64,000 bases of DNA, taken from the NCBI GenBank assembly GCA_036172665.1, contig CM069875.1, positions 14,663,806 through 14,727,805 on the forward strand, given 5' to 3'. Below, piece by piece: positions 11,336 to 24,312 of this stretch. The translations under genes were made by a program, and so were the position numbers. Position 1 is the stretch's first letter. Each line of letters opens with the position of its first letter. A model generated the notes under the pieces. That model was not told where the DNA came from. It was given only the letters and a program-made list of their open reading frames with translations, and did not search any database. Origin of the DNA: Prosopocoilus inquinatus (lineage: Eukaryota; Arthropoda; Insecta; Coleoptera; Lucanidae).

Positions 11336-14300
11336 AGGATCGATTAGATACATCACAGGAACAACGCTAATGCGTGTCGTTTCGTTTAAAACTATTTCCA
11401 GCTTCTGCTGCGTCCGAGAACTTCGTATCTCACATCAGGGTTACTGGAGTCCATCCAAACGTCAAATAACATGATAGATAAGTAAGGATCGATTAGATAC
11501 ATCACAGGAACAACGCTAATGCGTGTTGTTTCGTTTAAAACTATTTCTAGCATCAGCTGCGTCCGAGAACTTCGTATCTCACATCAAAGTTGCTGGAGTC
11601 CATCGAAACGCCAAATAACATGATAGATGAGTAAGGATCGATTAGATACATCACATGAACAACGCTAATGCGTGTTGTTTCGTTTAAAACTATTTCCAGC
11701 TTCTGCTGCGTTCGAGAACTTCGTATCTCACATCAGGGTTACTGGAGTCCATCCAAACGTCAAATAACATGATAGATAAGTAAGGATCGATTAGATACAT
11801 CACAGGAACAACGCTAATGCGTGTTGTTTCGTTTAAAACTATTTCTAGCATCAGCTGCGTCCGAGAACTTCGTATCTCACATCAAATTTACTGGAGTCCA
11901 TCGAATCGCCAAATAACATGATAGATGAGTAAGGATCGATTAGATACATCACAGGAACAACGCTAATGCGTGTTGTTTCGTTTAAAACTATTTACAGCTT
12001 CTGCTGCGTCCGAAAACTTTGTATCTCACATCAGAGTTACTGGAGTCCATCCAAACGTCAAATAACATGATAGATAAGTAAGGATCGATTAGATACATCA
12101 CAGGAACAACGCTAATGCGTGTTGTTTCGTTTAAAACTATTTCTAGCTTCAGCTGCGTCCGAGAACTTCGTATCTCACATCAAAGTTACTGGAGTCCATC
12201 GAAACGCCAAATAACATGATAGATGAGTAAGGATCGATTAGATACATCACGGGAACAACGCTAATGCGTGTTGTTTCGTTTAAAACTATTTAAAGCTTCT
12301 GCTGCGTCCGGAAATTTCGTATCTCACATCAAAGTTACTGGAGTCCATCGAAACGCCAAATAACATGATAGATGAGTAAGGATCGATTAGATACATCACA
12401 GGAACAACGCTAATGAGTGTTGTTTCGTTTAAAACTATTTCCAGCTTCTGCTGCGTCCGAGAACTTCGTATCTCACATCAGGGTTACTGGAGTCCATCCA
12501 AACTTCAAATAACATGATAGATAAGTAAGGATCGATTAGATACATCACAGGAACAACGCTAATGCGTGTTGTTTCGTTTAAAACTATTTCTAGCATCAGC
12601 TGCGTCCGAGAACTTCGTATCTCACATCAAAGTTACTGGAGTCCATCGAAACGCCAAATAACATGATAGATGAGTAAGGATCGATTAGACACATCACAGG
12701 AACAACACTAATGCGTGTTGTTTCGTTTAAAACTATTTCTAGCATCAGCTGCGCCCGAGAACTTCGTATCTCACATCAAAGTTACTGGAGTCCATCGAAA
12801 CGCCAAATAACATGATAGATGAGTAAGGATCGATTAGACACATCACAGGAACAACGCTAATGCGTGTTGTTTCGTTTAAAACTATTTCCAGCTTCTGCTG
12901 CGTTCGAGAACTTCGTATCTCACATCAGGGCTACTGGAGTCCATCCAAACGTCAAATAACATGATAGATAAGTAAGGATCGATTAGATACATCACAGGAA
13001 CAACGCTAATGCGTGTTGTTTCGTTTAAAACTATTTCTAGCTTCAGCTGCGTCCGAGAACTTCGTAACTCAAATCAAAGTTACTGGAGTCCATCGAAACG
13101 CCAAATAACATGATAGATGAGTAAGGATCGATTAGATACATCACAGGAACAACGCTAATGCGTGTTGTTTCGTTTAAAACTATTTCCAGATTCTGCTGCG
13201 TCCGAAAATTTCGTATCTCACATCATAGTTACTGGAGTCCATCGAAACGTCAAATAACATAGTAGATAAGTAAGGATCGATTAGATACATCACTGGAACA
13301 ACGCTAATACGTATTGTTTCGTTCAAAACTATTTCCAGCTTCTGCTGCGTCCGAAATCTTTGTATCTCACATCAGAGTTACTGGAGTCCATCGAAACGTC
13401 AAATAACATGATAGATGAGTAAGGATCGATTAGATACATCACAGGAACAACGCTAATACGTGTTGTTTCGTTTAAAACTATTTCCAGCTTCTGCTGCGTC
13501 CGAGAACGTCGTATCTCACATCAGAGTTACTGGAGTCCATCCAAACGTCAAATAACATGATAGATGAGTAAGGATCGATTAGATACATCACAGGAACAAC
13601 GCTAATACGTGTTGTTTCGTTTAAAACTATTTCCAGCTCCTGCTGCGTCCAAAAACTTCGTATCTCACATCAGAATTACTAGAGTCCATCGAAACGTCAA
13701 ATAACATGATAGATGAGTAAAGATCGATTAGATACATCACAGGAACAACGCTAATGCGTGTTGTTTCGTTTAAAACTATTTCCAGCTTCTGCTGCGTCCG
13801 AAAATTTCGTATCTCACATCAGAGTTACTGGAGTCCATCGAAACGTCAAATAACATAGTAGATAAGTAAGGATCGATTAGATACATCACAGGAACAACGC
13901 TAATACGTGTTGTTTCGTTCAAAACTATTTCCAGCTTCTGCTGCGTCCGAGAACTTTGTATCATCACAGGAACAACGCTAATACGTGTTGTTTCGTTTAA
14001 AACTATTTCCAGCTTCTGCTGCGTTCGAGAACTTCGTATCTCACATCAGGGTTACTGGAGTCCATCCAAACGTCAAATAACATGATAGATAAGTAAGGAT
14101 CGATTAGATACATCACAGGAACAACGCTAATGCGTGTTGTTTCGTTTAAAACTATTTCCAGCTTCTGCTGCGTTCGAGAACTTCGTATCTCACATCAAAG
14201 TTACTGGATTCCATCGAAACGCCAAATAACATGATAGATGAGTAAGGATCGATTAGATACATCACTGGAACAACGCTAATGCGTGTTGTTTCGTTTAAAA

Positions 14301-14542
14301 CTATTTCCAGCTTCTGCTGCGTTCGAGAACTTCGTATCTCACATCAAAGTTACTGGAGTCCATCGAAACGCCAAATAACATGATAGATGAGTAAGGATCG
14401 ATTAGATACATCACAGGAACAACGCTAATGCGTGTTGTTTCGTTTAAAACTATTTACAGCTTCTGCTGCGTCCGAAAACTTTGTATCTCACATCAGAGTT
14501 ACTGGAGTCCATCCAAACGTCAAATAACATGATAGATAAGTA
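11336..14542 (+). repeat. 3207-bp HOR, unit 3
   Basis: Third full-length copy, with AAGCTT at 12293, AATGAGTG at 12412 and the fused monomer at 13869-14095. Private changes are AAAGTTGCTGG near 11586 and AACTCAAATC near 13067. Near 14300 it has GTTTAAAAC where units 1 and 2 have GTTTATAAC, so its right end retains an alternative state. Confidence 0.92.
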
Positions 14543-17004
14543 AGGATCGATTAGATACATCACAGGAACAACGCTAATGCGTGTTGTTTCGTTTAAAACT
14601 ATTTCTAGCTTCAGCTGCGTCCGAGAACTTCGTATCTCACATCAAAGTTACTGGAGTCCATCGAAACGCCAAATAACATGATAGATGAGTAAGGATCGAT
14701 TAGATACATCACGGGAACAACGCTAATGCGTGTTGTTTCGTTTAAAACTATTTAAAGCTTCTGCTGCGTCCGGAAATTTCGTATCTCACATCAAAGTTAC
14801 TGGAGTCCATCGAAACGCCAAATAACATGATAGATGAGTAAGGATCGATTAGATACATCACAGGAACAACGCTAATGAGTGTTGTTTCGTTTAAAACTAT
14901 TTCCAGCTTCTGCTGCGTCCGAGAACTTCGTATCTCACATCAGGGTTACTGGAGTCCATCCAAACTTCAAATAACATGATAGATAAGTAAGGATCGATTA
15001 GATACATCACAGGAACAACGCTAATGCGTGTTGTTTCGTTTAAAACTATTTCTAGCATCAGCTGCGTCCGAGAACTTCGTATCTCACATCAAAGTTACTG
15101 GAGTCCATCGAAACGCCAAATAACATGATAGATGAGTAAGGATCGATTAGACACATCACAGGAACAACACTAATGCGTGTTGTTTCGTTTAAAACTATTT
15201 CTAGCATCAGCTGCGCCCGAGAACTTCGTATCTCACATCAAAGTTACTGGAGTCCATCGAAACGATAAATAACATGATAGATGAGTAAGGATCGATTAGA
15301 CACATCACAGGAACAACGCTAATGCGTGTTGTTTCGTTTAAAACTATTTCCAGCTTCTGCTGCGTTCGAGAACTTCGTATCTCACATCAGGGCTACTGGA
15401 GTCCATCCAAACGTCAAATAACATGATAGATAAGTAAGGATCGATTAGATACATCACAGGAACAACGCTAATGCGTGTTGTTTCGTTTAAAACTATTTCT
15501 AGCTTCAGCTGCGTCCGAGAACTTCGTAACTCACATCAAAGTTACTGGAGTCCATCGAAACGCCAAATAACATGATAGATGAGTAAGGATCGATTAGATA
15601 CATCACAGGAACAACGCTAATGCGTGTTGTTTCGTTTAAAACTATTTCCAGCTTCTGCTGCGTCCGAGAACTTCGTATCTCACATCAGGGCTACTGGAGT
15701 CCATCCAAACGTCAAATAACATGATAGATAAGTAAGGATCGATTAGATACATCACAGGAACAACGCTAATGCGTGTTGTTTCGTTTAAAACTATTTCTAG
15801 CTTCAGCTGCGTCCGAGAACTTCGTAACTCACATCAAAGTTACTGGAGTCCATCGAAACGCCAAATAACATGATAGATGAGTAAGGATCGATTAGATACA
15901 TCACAGGAACAACGCTAATGCGTGTTGTTTCGTTTAAAACTATTTCCAGATTCTGCTGCGTCCGAAAATTTCGTATCTCACATCATAGTTACTGGAGTCC
16001 ATCGAAACGTCAAATAACATAGTAGATAAGTAAGGATCGATTAGATACATCACTGGAACAACGCTAATACGTATTGTTTCGTTCAAAACTATTTCCAGCT
16101 TCTGCTGCGTCCGAAATCTTTGTATCTCACATCAGAGTTACTGGAGTCCATCGAAACGTCAAATAACATGATAGATGAGTAAGGATCGATTAGATACATC
16201 ACAGGAACAACGCTAATACGTGTTGTTTCGTTTAAAACTATTTCCAGCTTCTGCTGCGTCCGAGAACGTCGTATCTCACATCAGAGTTACTGGAGTCCAT
16301 CCAAACGTCAAATAACATGATAGATGAGTAAGGATCGATTAGATACATCACAGGAACAACGCTAATACGTGTTGTTTCGTTTAAAACTATTTCCAGCTCC
16401 TGCTGCGTCCAAAAACTTCGTATCTCACATCAGAATTACTAGAGTCCATCGAAACGTCAAATAACATGATAGATGAGTAAAGATCGATTAGATACATCAC
16501 AGGAACAACGCTAATGCGTGTTGTTTCGTTTAAAACTATTTCCAGCTTCTGCTGCGTCCGAAAATTTCGTATCTCACATCAGAGTTACTGGAGTCCATCG
16601 AAACGTCAAATAACATAGTAGATAAGTAAGGATCGATTAGATACATCACAGGAACAACGCTAATACGTGTTGTTTCGTTCAAAACTATTTCCAGCTTCTG
16701 CTGCGTCCGAGAACTTTGTATCATCACAGGAACAACGCTAATACGTGTTGTTTCGTTTAAAACTATTTCCAGCTTCTGCTGCGTTCGAGAACTTCGTATC
16801 TCACATCAGGGTTACTGGAGTCCATCCAAACGTCAAATAACATGATAGATAAGTAAGGATCGATTAGATACATCACAGGAACAACGCTAATGCGTGTTGT
16901 TTCGTTTAAAACTATTTCCAGCTTCTGCTGCGTTCGAGAACTTCGTATCTCACATCAAAGTTACTGGAGTCCATCGAAACGCCAAATAACATGATAGATG
17001 AGTA
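14543..17004 (+). repeat. 3207-bp HOR, unit 4, rearranged (745-bp loss, 298-bp gain)
   Basis: AATGAGTG recurs at 14874, only 2462 bp after unit 3, so five monomers (745 bp) are missing. The fused monomer at 16629 is 2760 bp after that of unit 3, so two monomers (298 bp) were then gained. The loss is explained by exchange between the two ACAGCTTC/AAAACTTTG monomers of the unit, which lie 745 bp apart (11247 and 11992 in unit 3). The gain is the tandem dimer 15288-15883. Matching to the HOR fades after the monomer at 16856. Confidence 0.9.
15288..15883 (+). repeat. Local tandem duplication of a two-monomer block
   Basis: Two successive 298-bp dimers (15288-15585 and 15586-15883) each hold a CAGGGCTAC monomer followed by a CGTAACTC monomer. 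Units 1 to 3 of this HOR have the pair once. The second dimer begins with GATAC and GCGTCCGAG, like the monomer that normally follows, but ends like the first dimer. This places the crossover inside a monomer, near its middle. Confidence 0.88.
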
Positions 17005-18792
17005 AGGATCGATTAGATACATCACAGGAACAACGCTAATGCGTGTTGTTTCGTTTAAAACTATTTCCAGCTTCTGCTGCGTTCGAGAACTTCGTATCTC
17101 ACATCAGGGTTACTGGAGTCCATCCAAACGTCAAATAACATGATAGATAAGTAAGGATCGATTAGATACATCACAGGAACAACGCTAATGCGTGTTGTTT
17201 CGTTTAAAACTATTTCCAGCTTCAGCTGCGTCCGAGAACTTCGTATCTCACATCAAAGTTACTGGAGTCCATCGAAACGCCAAATAACATGACAGATGAG
17301 TAAGGATCGATTAGATACATCACAGGAACAACGCTAATGCGTGTTGTTTCGTTTAAAACTATTTACAGCTTCTGCTGCGTCCGAAAACTTTGTATCTCAC
17401 ATCAGAGTTACTGGAGTCCATCCAAACGTCAAATAACATGATAGACGAGTAAGGATCGATTAGATACATCACAGGAACAACGCTAATGCGTGTTGTTTCG
17501 TTTAAAACTATTTCTAGCATCAGCTGCGTCCGAGAACTTCGTATCTCACATCAAAGTTACTGGAGTCCATCGAAACGCCAAATAACATGATAGATGAGTA
17601 AGGATCGATTAGATACATCACAGGAACAACGCTAATGCGTGTTGTTTCGTTTAAAACTATTTCCAGCTTCTGCTGCGTTCGAGAACTTCGTATCTCACAT
17701 CAGGGTTACTGGAGTCCATCCAAACGTCAAATAACATGATAGATAAGTAAGGATCGATTAGATACATCACAGGAACAACGCTAATACGTGTTGTTTTGTT
17801 TAAAACTATTTCTAGCTTCAGTTGCGTCCGAGAACTTCGTATCTCACATCAAAGTTACTGGAGTCCATCGAAACGCCAAATAACATGACAGATGAGTAAG
17901 GATCGATTAGATACATCACAGGAACAACGCTAATGCGTGTTGTTTCGTTTAAAACTATTTACAGCTTCTGCTGCGTCCGAGAACTTCGTATCTCACATCA
18001 GGGTTACTGGAGTTCATCCAAACGACAAATAACAAGATAGATAAGTAAGGATCGATTAGATACATCACAGGAACAACGCTAATGGGTGTTGTTTCGTTTA
18101 AAACTATTTCAAGCATCAGCTGCGCCCGAGAACTTCGTATCTCACATCAAAGTTACTGGAGTCCATCGAAACGCCAAATAACATGATAGATGAGTAAGGA
18201 TCGATTAGACACATCACAGGAACAACGCTAATGCGTGTTGTTTCGTTTAAAACTATTTCCAGCTTCTGCTGCGTTCGAGAACTTCGTATCTCACATCAGG
18301 GCTACTGGAGTCCATCCAAACGTCAAATAACATGATAGATAAGTAAGGATCGATTAGATACATCACAGGAACAACGCCAATGCGTGTTGTTTCGTTTAAA
18401 ACTATTTCTAGCTTCAGCTGCGTCCGAGAACTTAGTAACTCACATCAAAGTTACTGGAGTCCATCGAAACGCCAAATAACATGATAGATCAGTAAGGATC
18501 GATTAGATACATCACAGGAACAACGCTAATGCGTGTTGTTTCGTTTAAAACTATTTCCAGCTTCTGCTGCGTCCGAAAATTTCGTATCTCACATCAGAGT
18601 TACTGGAGTCCATCGAAACGTCAAATAACATAGTAGATAAGTAAGGATCGATTAGATACATCACAGGAACAACGCTAATACGTGTTGTTTCGTTTAAAAC
18701 TATTTCTATCATCAGCTGCGTCCGAGAACTTCGTATCTCACATCAAAGTTACTGGAGTCCATCGAAACGCCAAATAACATGATAGATGAGTA
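17005..18792 (+). repeat. 1788-bp (12-monomer) HOR, copy 1
   Basis: Twelve full 149-bp monomers with no 71-bp deletion. Markers repeat at +1788: GTTTTGTTT (17794 and 19582), AATGGGTG (18081 and 19869), GACAGATGAG (about 17290 and 19078). The last monomer (18644-18792) differs from its counterpart, where copy 2 instead runs into a fused monomer. Confidence 0.87.
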
Positions 18793-20431
18793 AGGATCGA
18801 TTAGATACATCACAGGAACAACGCTAATGCGTGTTGTTTCGTTTAAAACTATTTCCAGCTTCTGCTGCGTTCGAGAACTTCGTATCTCACATCAGGGTTA
18901 CTGGAGTCCATCCAAACGTCAAATAACATGATAGATAAATAAGGATCGATTAGATACATCACAGGAACAACGCTAATGCGTGTTGTTTCGTTTAAAACTA
19001 TTTCCAGCTTCAGCTGCGTCCGAGAACTTCGTATCTCACATCAAAGTTACTGGAGTCCATCGACACGCCAAATAACATGACAGATGAGTAAAGATCGATT
19101 AGATACATCACAGGAACAACGCTAATGCGTGTTGTTTCGTTTAAAACTATTTACAGCTTCTGCTGCGTCCGAAAACTTTGTATCTCACATCAGAGTTACT
19201 GGAGTCCATCCAAACGTCAAATAACATGATAGATGAGTAAGGATCGATTAGATGCATCACAGGAACAACGCTAATGCGTGTTGTTTCGTTTAAAACTATT
19301 TCTAGCATCAGCTGCGTCCGAGAACTTCGTATCTCACATCAAAGTTACTGGAGTCCATCGAAACGCCAAATAACATGATAGATGAGTAAGGATCGATTAG
19401 ATACATCACAGGAACAACGCTAATGCATGTTGTTTCGTTTAAAACTATTTCCAGCTTCTGCTGCGTTCGAGAACTTCGTATCTCACATCAGGGTTACTGG
19501 AGTCCATCCAAACGTCAAATAACATGATAGATAAGTAAGGATCGATTAGATACATCACAGGAACAACGCTAATACGTGTTGTTTTGTTTAAAACTATTTC
19601 TAGCTTCAGCTGCGTCCGAGAACTTCGTATCTCACATCAAAGTTACTGGAGTCCATCGAAACGCCAAATAACATGACAGATGAGTAAGGATCGATTAGAT
19701 ACATCACAGGAACAACGCTAATGCGTGCTGTTTCGTTTAAAACTATTTCCAGCTTCTGCTGCGTCCGAGAACTTCGTATATCACATCAGGGTTACTGGAG
19801 TCCATCCAAACGACAAATAACAAGATAGATAAGTAAGGATCGATTAGATACATCACAGGAACAACGCTAATGGGTGTTGTTTCGTTTAAAACTATTTCTA
19901 GCATCAGCTGCGCCCGAGAACTTCGTATCTCACATCAAAGTTACTGGAGTCCATCGAAACGCCAAATAACATGATAGATGAGTAAGGATCGATTAGACAC
20001 ATCACAGGAACAACGCTAATGCGTGTTGTTTCGTTTAAAACTATTTCCAGCTTCTGCTGCGTTCGAGAACTTCGTATCTCACATCAGGGCTACTGGAGTC
20101 CATCCAAACGTCAAATAACATGATAGATAAGTAAGGATCGATTAGATACATCACAGGAACAACGCTAATGCGTGTTGTTTCGTTTAAAACTATTTCTAGC
20201 TTCAGCTGCGTCCGAGAACTTCGTAACTCACATCAAAGTTACTGGAGTCCATCGAAACGCCAAATAACATGATAGATGAGTAAGGATCGATTAGATACAT
20301 CACAGGAACAACGCTAATGCGTGTTGTTTCGTTTAAAACTGTTTCCAGCTTCTGCTGCGTCCGAAAATTTCTTATCTCACATCAAAGTTACTGGAGTCCA
20401 TCGAAACGTCAAATAACATAGTAGATAAGTA
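18793..20431 (+). repeat. 1788-bp HOR, copy 2 (eleven monomers)
   Basis: Follows copy 1 monomer by monomer for eleven units, then leaves the pattern at the fused monomer 20432-20658. Private changes include CGACACGCC near 19059, AATGCATGTTG near 19430 and AAACTGTTTCC near 20337. These are several per 1.8 kb, so this pair is older than the 5292-bp pair. Confidence 0.85.
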
Positions 20432-20658
20432 AGGATCGATTAGATACATCACAGGAACAACGCTAATACGTGTTGTTTCGTTCAAAACTATTTCCAGCTT
20501 CTGCTGCGTCCGAGAACTTTGTATCATCACAGGAACAACGCTAATACGTGTTGTTTCGTTTAAAACTATTTCCAGCTTCTACTGCGTCCGAGAACGTCGT
20601 ATCTCACATCAGAGATACTGGAGTCCATCCAAACGTCAAATAACATGATAGATAAGTA
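20432..20658 (+). repeat. Fused monomer at start of mosaic block
   Basis: Carries the standard 71-bp deletion. It continues with CTTCTACTGCG and CAGAGATACTGG, two substitutions not seen together elsewhere. It separates the 12-monomer HOR from the mosaic region. Confidence 0.9.
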
Positions 20659-23600
20659 AGGTTCGATTAGATACATCACAGGAACAACGCTAATGCGTGT
20701 TGTTTCGTTTAAAACTATTTCCAGCTTCTGGTGCGTCCGAGAACTTCGTATCTCACATCAAAGTTACTGGAGTCCATCGAAACGCCAAATAACATGATAG
20801 ATGAGTAAGGATCGATTAGATACATCACAGGAACAACGCTAATGCGTGTTGTTTCGTTTAAAACTATTTCCAGCTTCTGCTGCGTTCGAGAACTTCGTAT
20901 CTCACATCAGGGTTACTGGAGTCCATCCAAACGTCAAATAACATGATAGATAAGTAAGGATCGATTAGATACATCACAGGAACAACGCTAATACGTGTTG
21001 TTTTGTTTAAAACTATTTCTAGCTTCAGCTGCGTCCGAGAACTTCGTATCTCACATCAAAGTTACTGGAGTCCATCGAAACGCCAAATAACATGACAGAT
21101 GAGTAAGGATCGATTAGATACATCACAGGAACAACGCTAATGCGTGTTGTTTCGTTTAAAACTATTTCCAGCTTCTGCTGCGTCCGAAAATTTCGTATCT
21201 CACATCATAGTTACTGGAGTCCATCGAAACGTCAAATAACATAGTAGATAAGTAAGGATCGATTAGATACATCACTGGAACAACGCTAATACGTGTTGTT
21301 TCGTTCAAAACTATTTCCAGCTTCTGCTGCGTCCGAAATCTTTGTATCTCACATCAGAGTTACTGGAGTCCATCCAAACGTCAAATAACATGATAGATGA
21401 GTAAGGATCGATTAGATACATCACAGGAACAACGCTAATACGTGTTGTTTCGTTTAAAACTATTTCCAGCTTCTGCTGCGTCCGAGAACGTCGTATCTCA
21501 TATCAGAGTTACTGGAGTCCATCCAAACGTCAAATAACATGATAGATGAGTAAGGATCGATTAGATACATCACAGGAACAACGCTAATACGTGTTGTTTC
21601 GTTCAAAACTATTTCCAGCTTCTGCTGCGTCCGAGAACTTCGTATCTCACATCAAAGTTACTGGAGTCCATCGAAACGCCAAATAACATGATAGATGAGT
21701 AAGGATCGATTAGATACATCACAGGAACAACGCTAATGCGTGTTGTTTCGTTTAAAACTATTTCCAGCTTCTGCTGCGTTCGAGAACTTCGTATCTCACA
21801 TCAGGGTTACTGGAGTCCATCCAAACGTCAAATAACATGATAGATAAGTAAGGATCGATTAGATACATCACAGGAACAACGCTAATGCGTGTTGTTTCGT
21901 TTAAAACTATTTCCAGCTTCAGCTGCGTCCGAGAACTTCGTATCTCACATCAAAGTTACTGGAGTCCATCGAAACGCCAAATAACATGACAGATGAGTAA
22001 GGATCGATTAGATACATCACAGGAACAACGCTAATGCGTGTTGTTTCGTTTAAAACTATTTACAGTTTCTGCTGCGTCCGAAAACTTTGTATCTCACATC
22101 AGAGTTACTGGAGTCCATCCAAACGTCAAATAACATGATAGATGAGTAAGGATCGATTAGATACATCACAGGAACAACGCTAATGCGTGTTGTTTCGTTT
22201 AAAACTATTTCTAGCATCAGCTGCGTCCGAGAACTTCGTATCTCACATCAAAGTTACTGGAGTCCATCGAAACGCCAAATAACATGATAGATGAGTAAGG
22301 ATCGATTAGATACATCACAGGAACAACGCTAATGCGTGTTGTTTCGTTTAAAACTATTTCTAGCTTCAGCTGCGTCCGAGAACTTCGTATCTCACATCAA
22401 AGTTACTGGAGTCCATCGAAACGCCAAATAACATGACAGATGAGTAAGGATCGATTAGATACATCACAGGAACAACGCTAATACGTGTTGTTTTGTTTAA
22501 AACTATTTCTAGATTCAGCTGCGTACGAGAACTTCGTATCTCAGATCAGGGTTACTGGAGTCCATCCAAACGTCAAATAACATGATAGATAAGTAAGGAT
22601 CGATTAGATACATCACAGGAACAACGCTAATGCGTGTTGTTTCGTTTAAAACTATTTCCAGCTTCTGCTGCGTTCGAGAACTTCGTATCTCACATAAGGG
22701 CTACTGGAGTCCATCCAAACGTCAAATAACATGATAGATAAGTAAGGATCGATTAGATACATCACAGGAATAACGCTAATGCGTGTTGTTTGGTTTAAAA
22801 CTATTTCTAGCATCAGCTGCGTCCGAGAACTTCGTATCTCACATCAAAGTTACTGGAGTCCATCGAAACGCCAAATAACATGATAGATGAGTAAGGATCG
22901 ATTAGACACATCACAGGAACAACGCTAATGCGTGTTGTTTCGTTTAAAACTATTTCCAGCTTCTGCTGCGTTCGAGAACTTCGTATCTCACATAAGGGCT
23001 ACTGGAGTCCATCCAAACGTCAAATAACATGATAGATAAGTAAGGATCGATTAGATACATCACAGGAACAACGCTAATGCGTGTTGTTTCGTTTAAAACT
23101 ATTTCCAGCTTCTGCTGCGTCCGAGAACTTCGTATCTCACATCAGGGTTACTGGAGTCCATCCAAACGTCAAATAACATGATAGATAAGTAAGGATCGAT
23201 TAGATACATCACAGGAACAACGCTAATGCGTGTTGTTTCGTTTAAAACTATTTCCAGCTTCTGCTGCGTTCGAGAACTTCGTATCTCACATCAGGGTTAC
23301 TGGAGTCCATCCAAACGTCAAACAACATGATAGATAAGTAAGGATCGATTAGATACATCACAGGAACAACGCTAATGCGTGTTGTTTCGTTTAAAACTAT
23401 TTCCAGCTTCAGCTGCGTCCGAGAACTTCGTATCTCACATCAAAGTTACTGGAGTCCATCGAAACGCCAAATAACATGACAGATGAGTAAGGATCGATTA
23501 GATACATCACAGGAACAACGCTAATGCGTGTTGTTTCGTTTAAAACTATTTACAGTTTCTGCTGCGTCCGAAAACTTTGTATCTCACATCAGAGTTACTG

Positions 23601-24014
23601 GAGTCCATCCAAACGTCAAATAACATGATAGATGAGTAAGGATCGATTAGATACATCACAGGAACAACGCTAATGCGTGTTGTTTCGTTTAAAACTATTT
23701 CTAGCATCAGCTGCGTCCGAGAACTTCGTATCTCACATCAAAGTTACTGGAGTCCATCGAAACGCCAAATAACATGATAGATGAGTAAGGATCGATTAGA
23801 TACATCACAGGAACAACGCTAATACGTGTTGTTTCGTTCAAAACTATTTCCAGCTTCTGCTGCGTCCGAGAACTTTGTATCATCACAGGAACAACGCTAA
23901 TACGTGTTGTTTCGTTTAAAACTATTTCCAGCTTCTGCTGCGTCCGAGAACGTCGTATCTCACATCAGAGTTACTGGAGTCCATCCAAACGTCAAATAAC
24001 ATGATAGATAAGTA
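20659..24014 (+). repeat. Mosaic block, copy 1
   Basis: Related to 24313-27299 but with a changing offset. Bases 20659-21552 match at +3654 (CTGGTGCG at 20728 and 24382, CTCATATCAG near 21497 and 25151). Bases 22447-23042 match at +3583 (CTAGATTCAG with GTACG, GGAATAACG with TTTGGTTT, CACATAAGGG). Bases 23341-24014 match at +3285 (ACAGTTTCTG and the fused monomer). Monomers 23043-23340 are extra here. Confidence 0.82.
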
Positions 24015-24312
24015 AGGTTCGATTAGATACATCACAGGAACAACGCTAATGCGTGTTGTTTCGTTTAAAACTATTTCCAGCTTCAGCTGCGTCCGAGAAC
24101 TTCGTATCTCACATCAAAGTTACTGGAGTCCATCGAAACGCCAAATAACATGACAGATGAGTAAGGATCGATTAGATACATCACAGGAACAACGCTAATG
24201 CGTGTTGTTTCGTTTAAAACTATTTCCAGCTTCTGCTGCGTTCGAGAACTTCGTATCTCACATCAAAGTTACTGGAGTCCATCGAAACGCCAAATAACAT
24301 GATAGATGAGTA
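24015..24312 (+). repeat. Two linking monomers inside mosaic block
   Basis: Two ordinary 149-bp monomers (one CCAGCTTCAG with GACAG, one CCAGCTTCTG with TTCGAG) that have no place in either mosaic copy at the established offsets. Confidence 0.7.
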
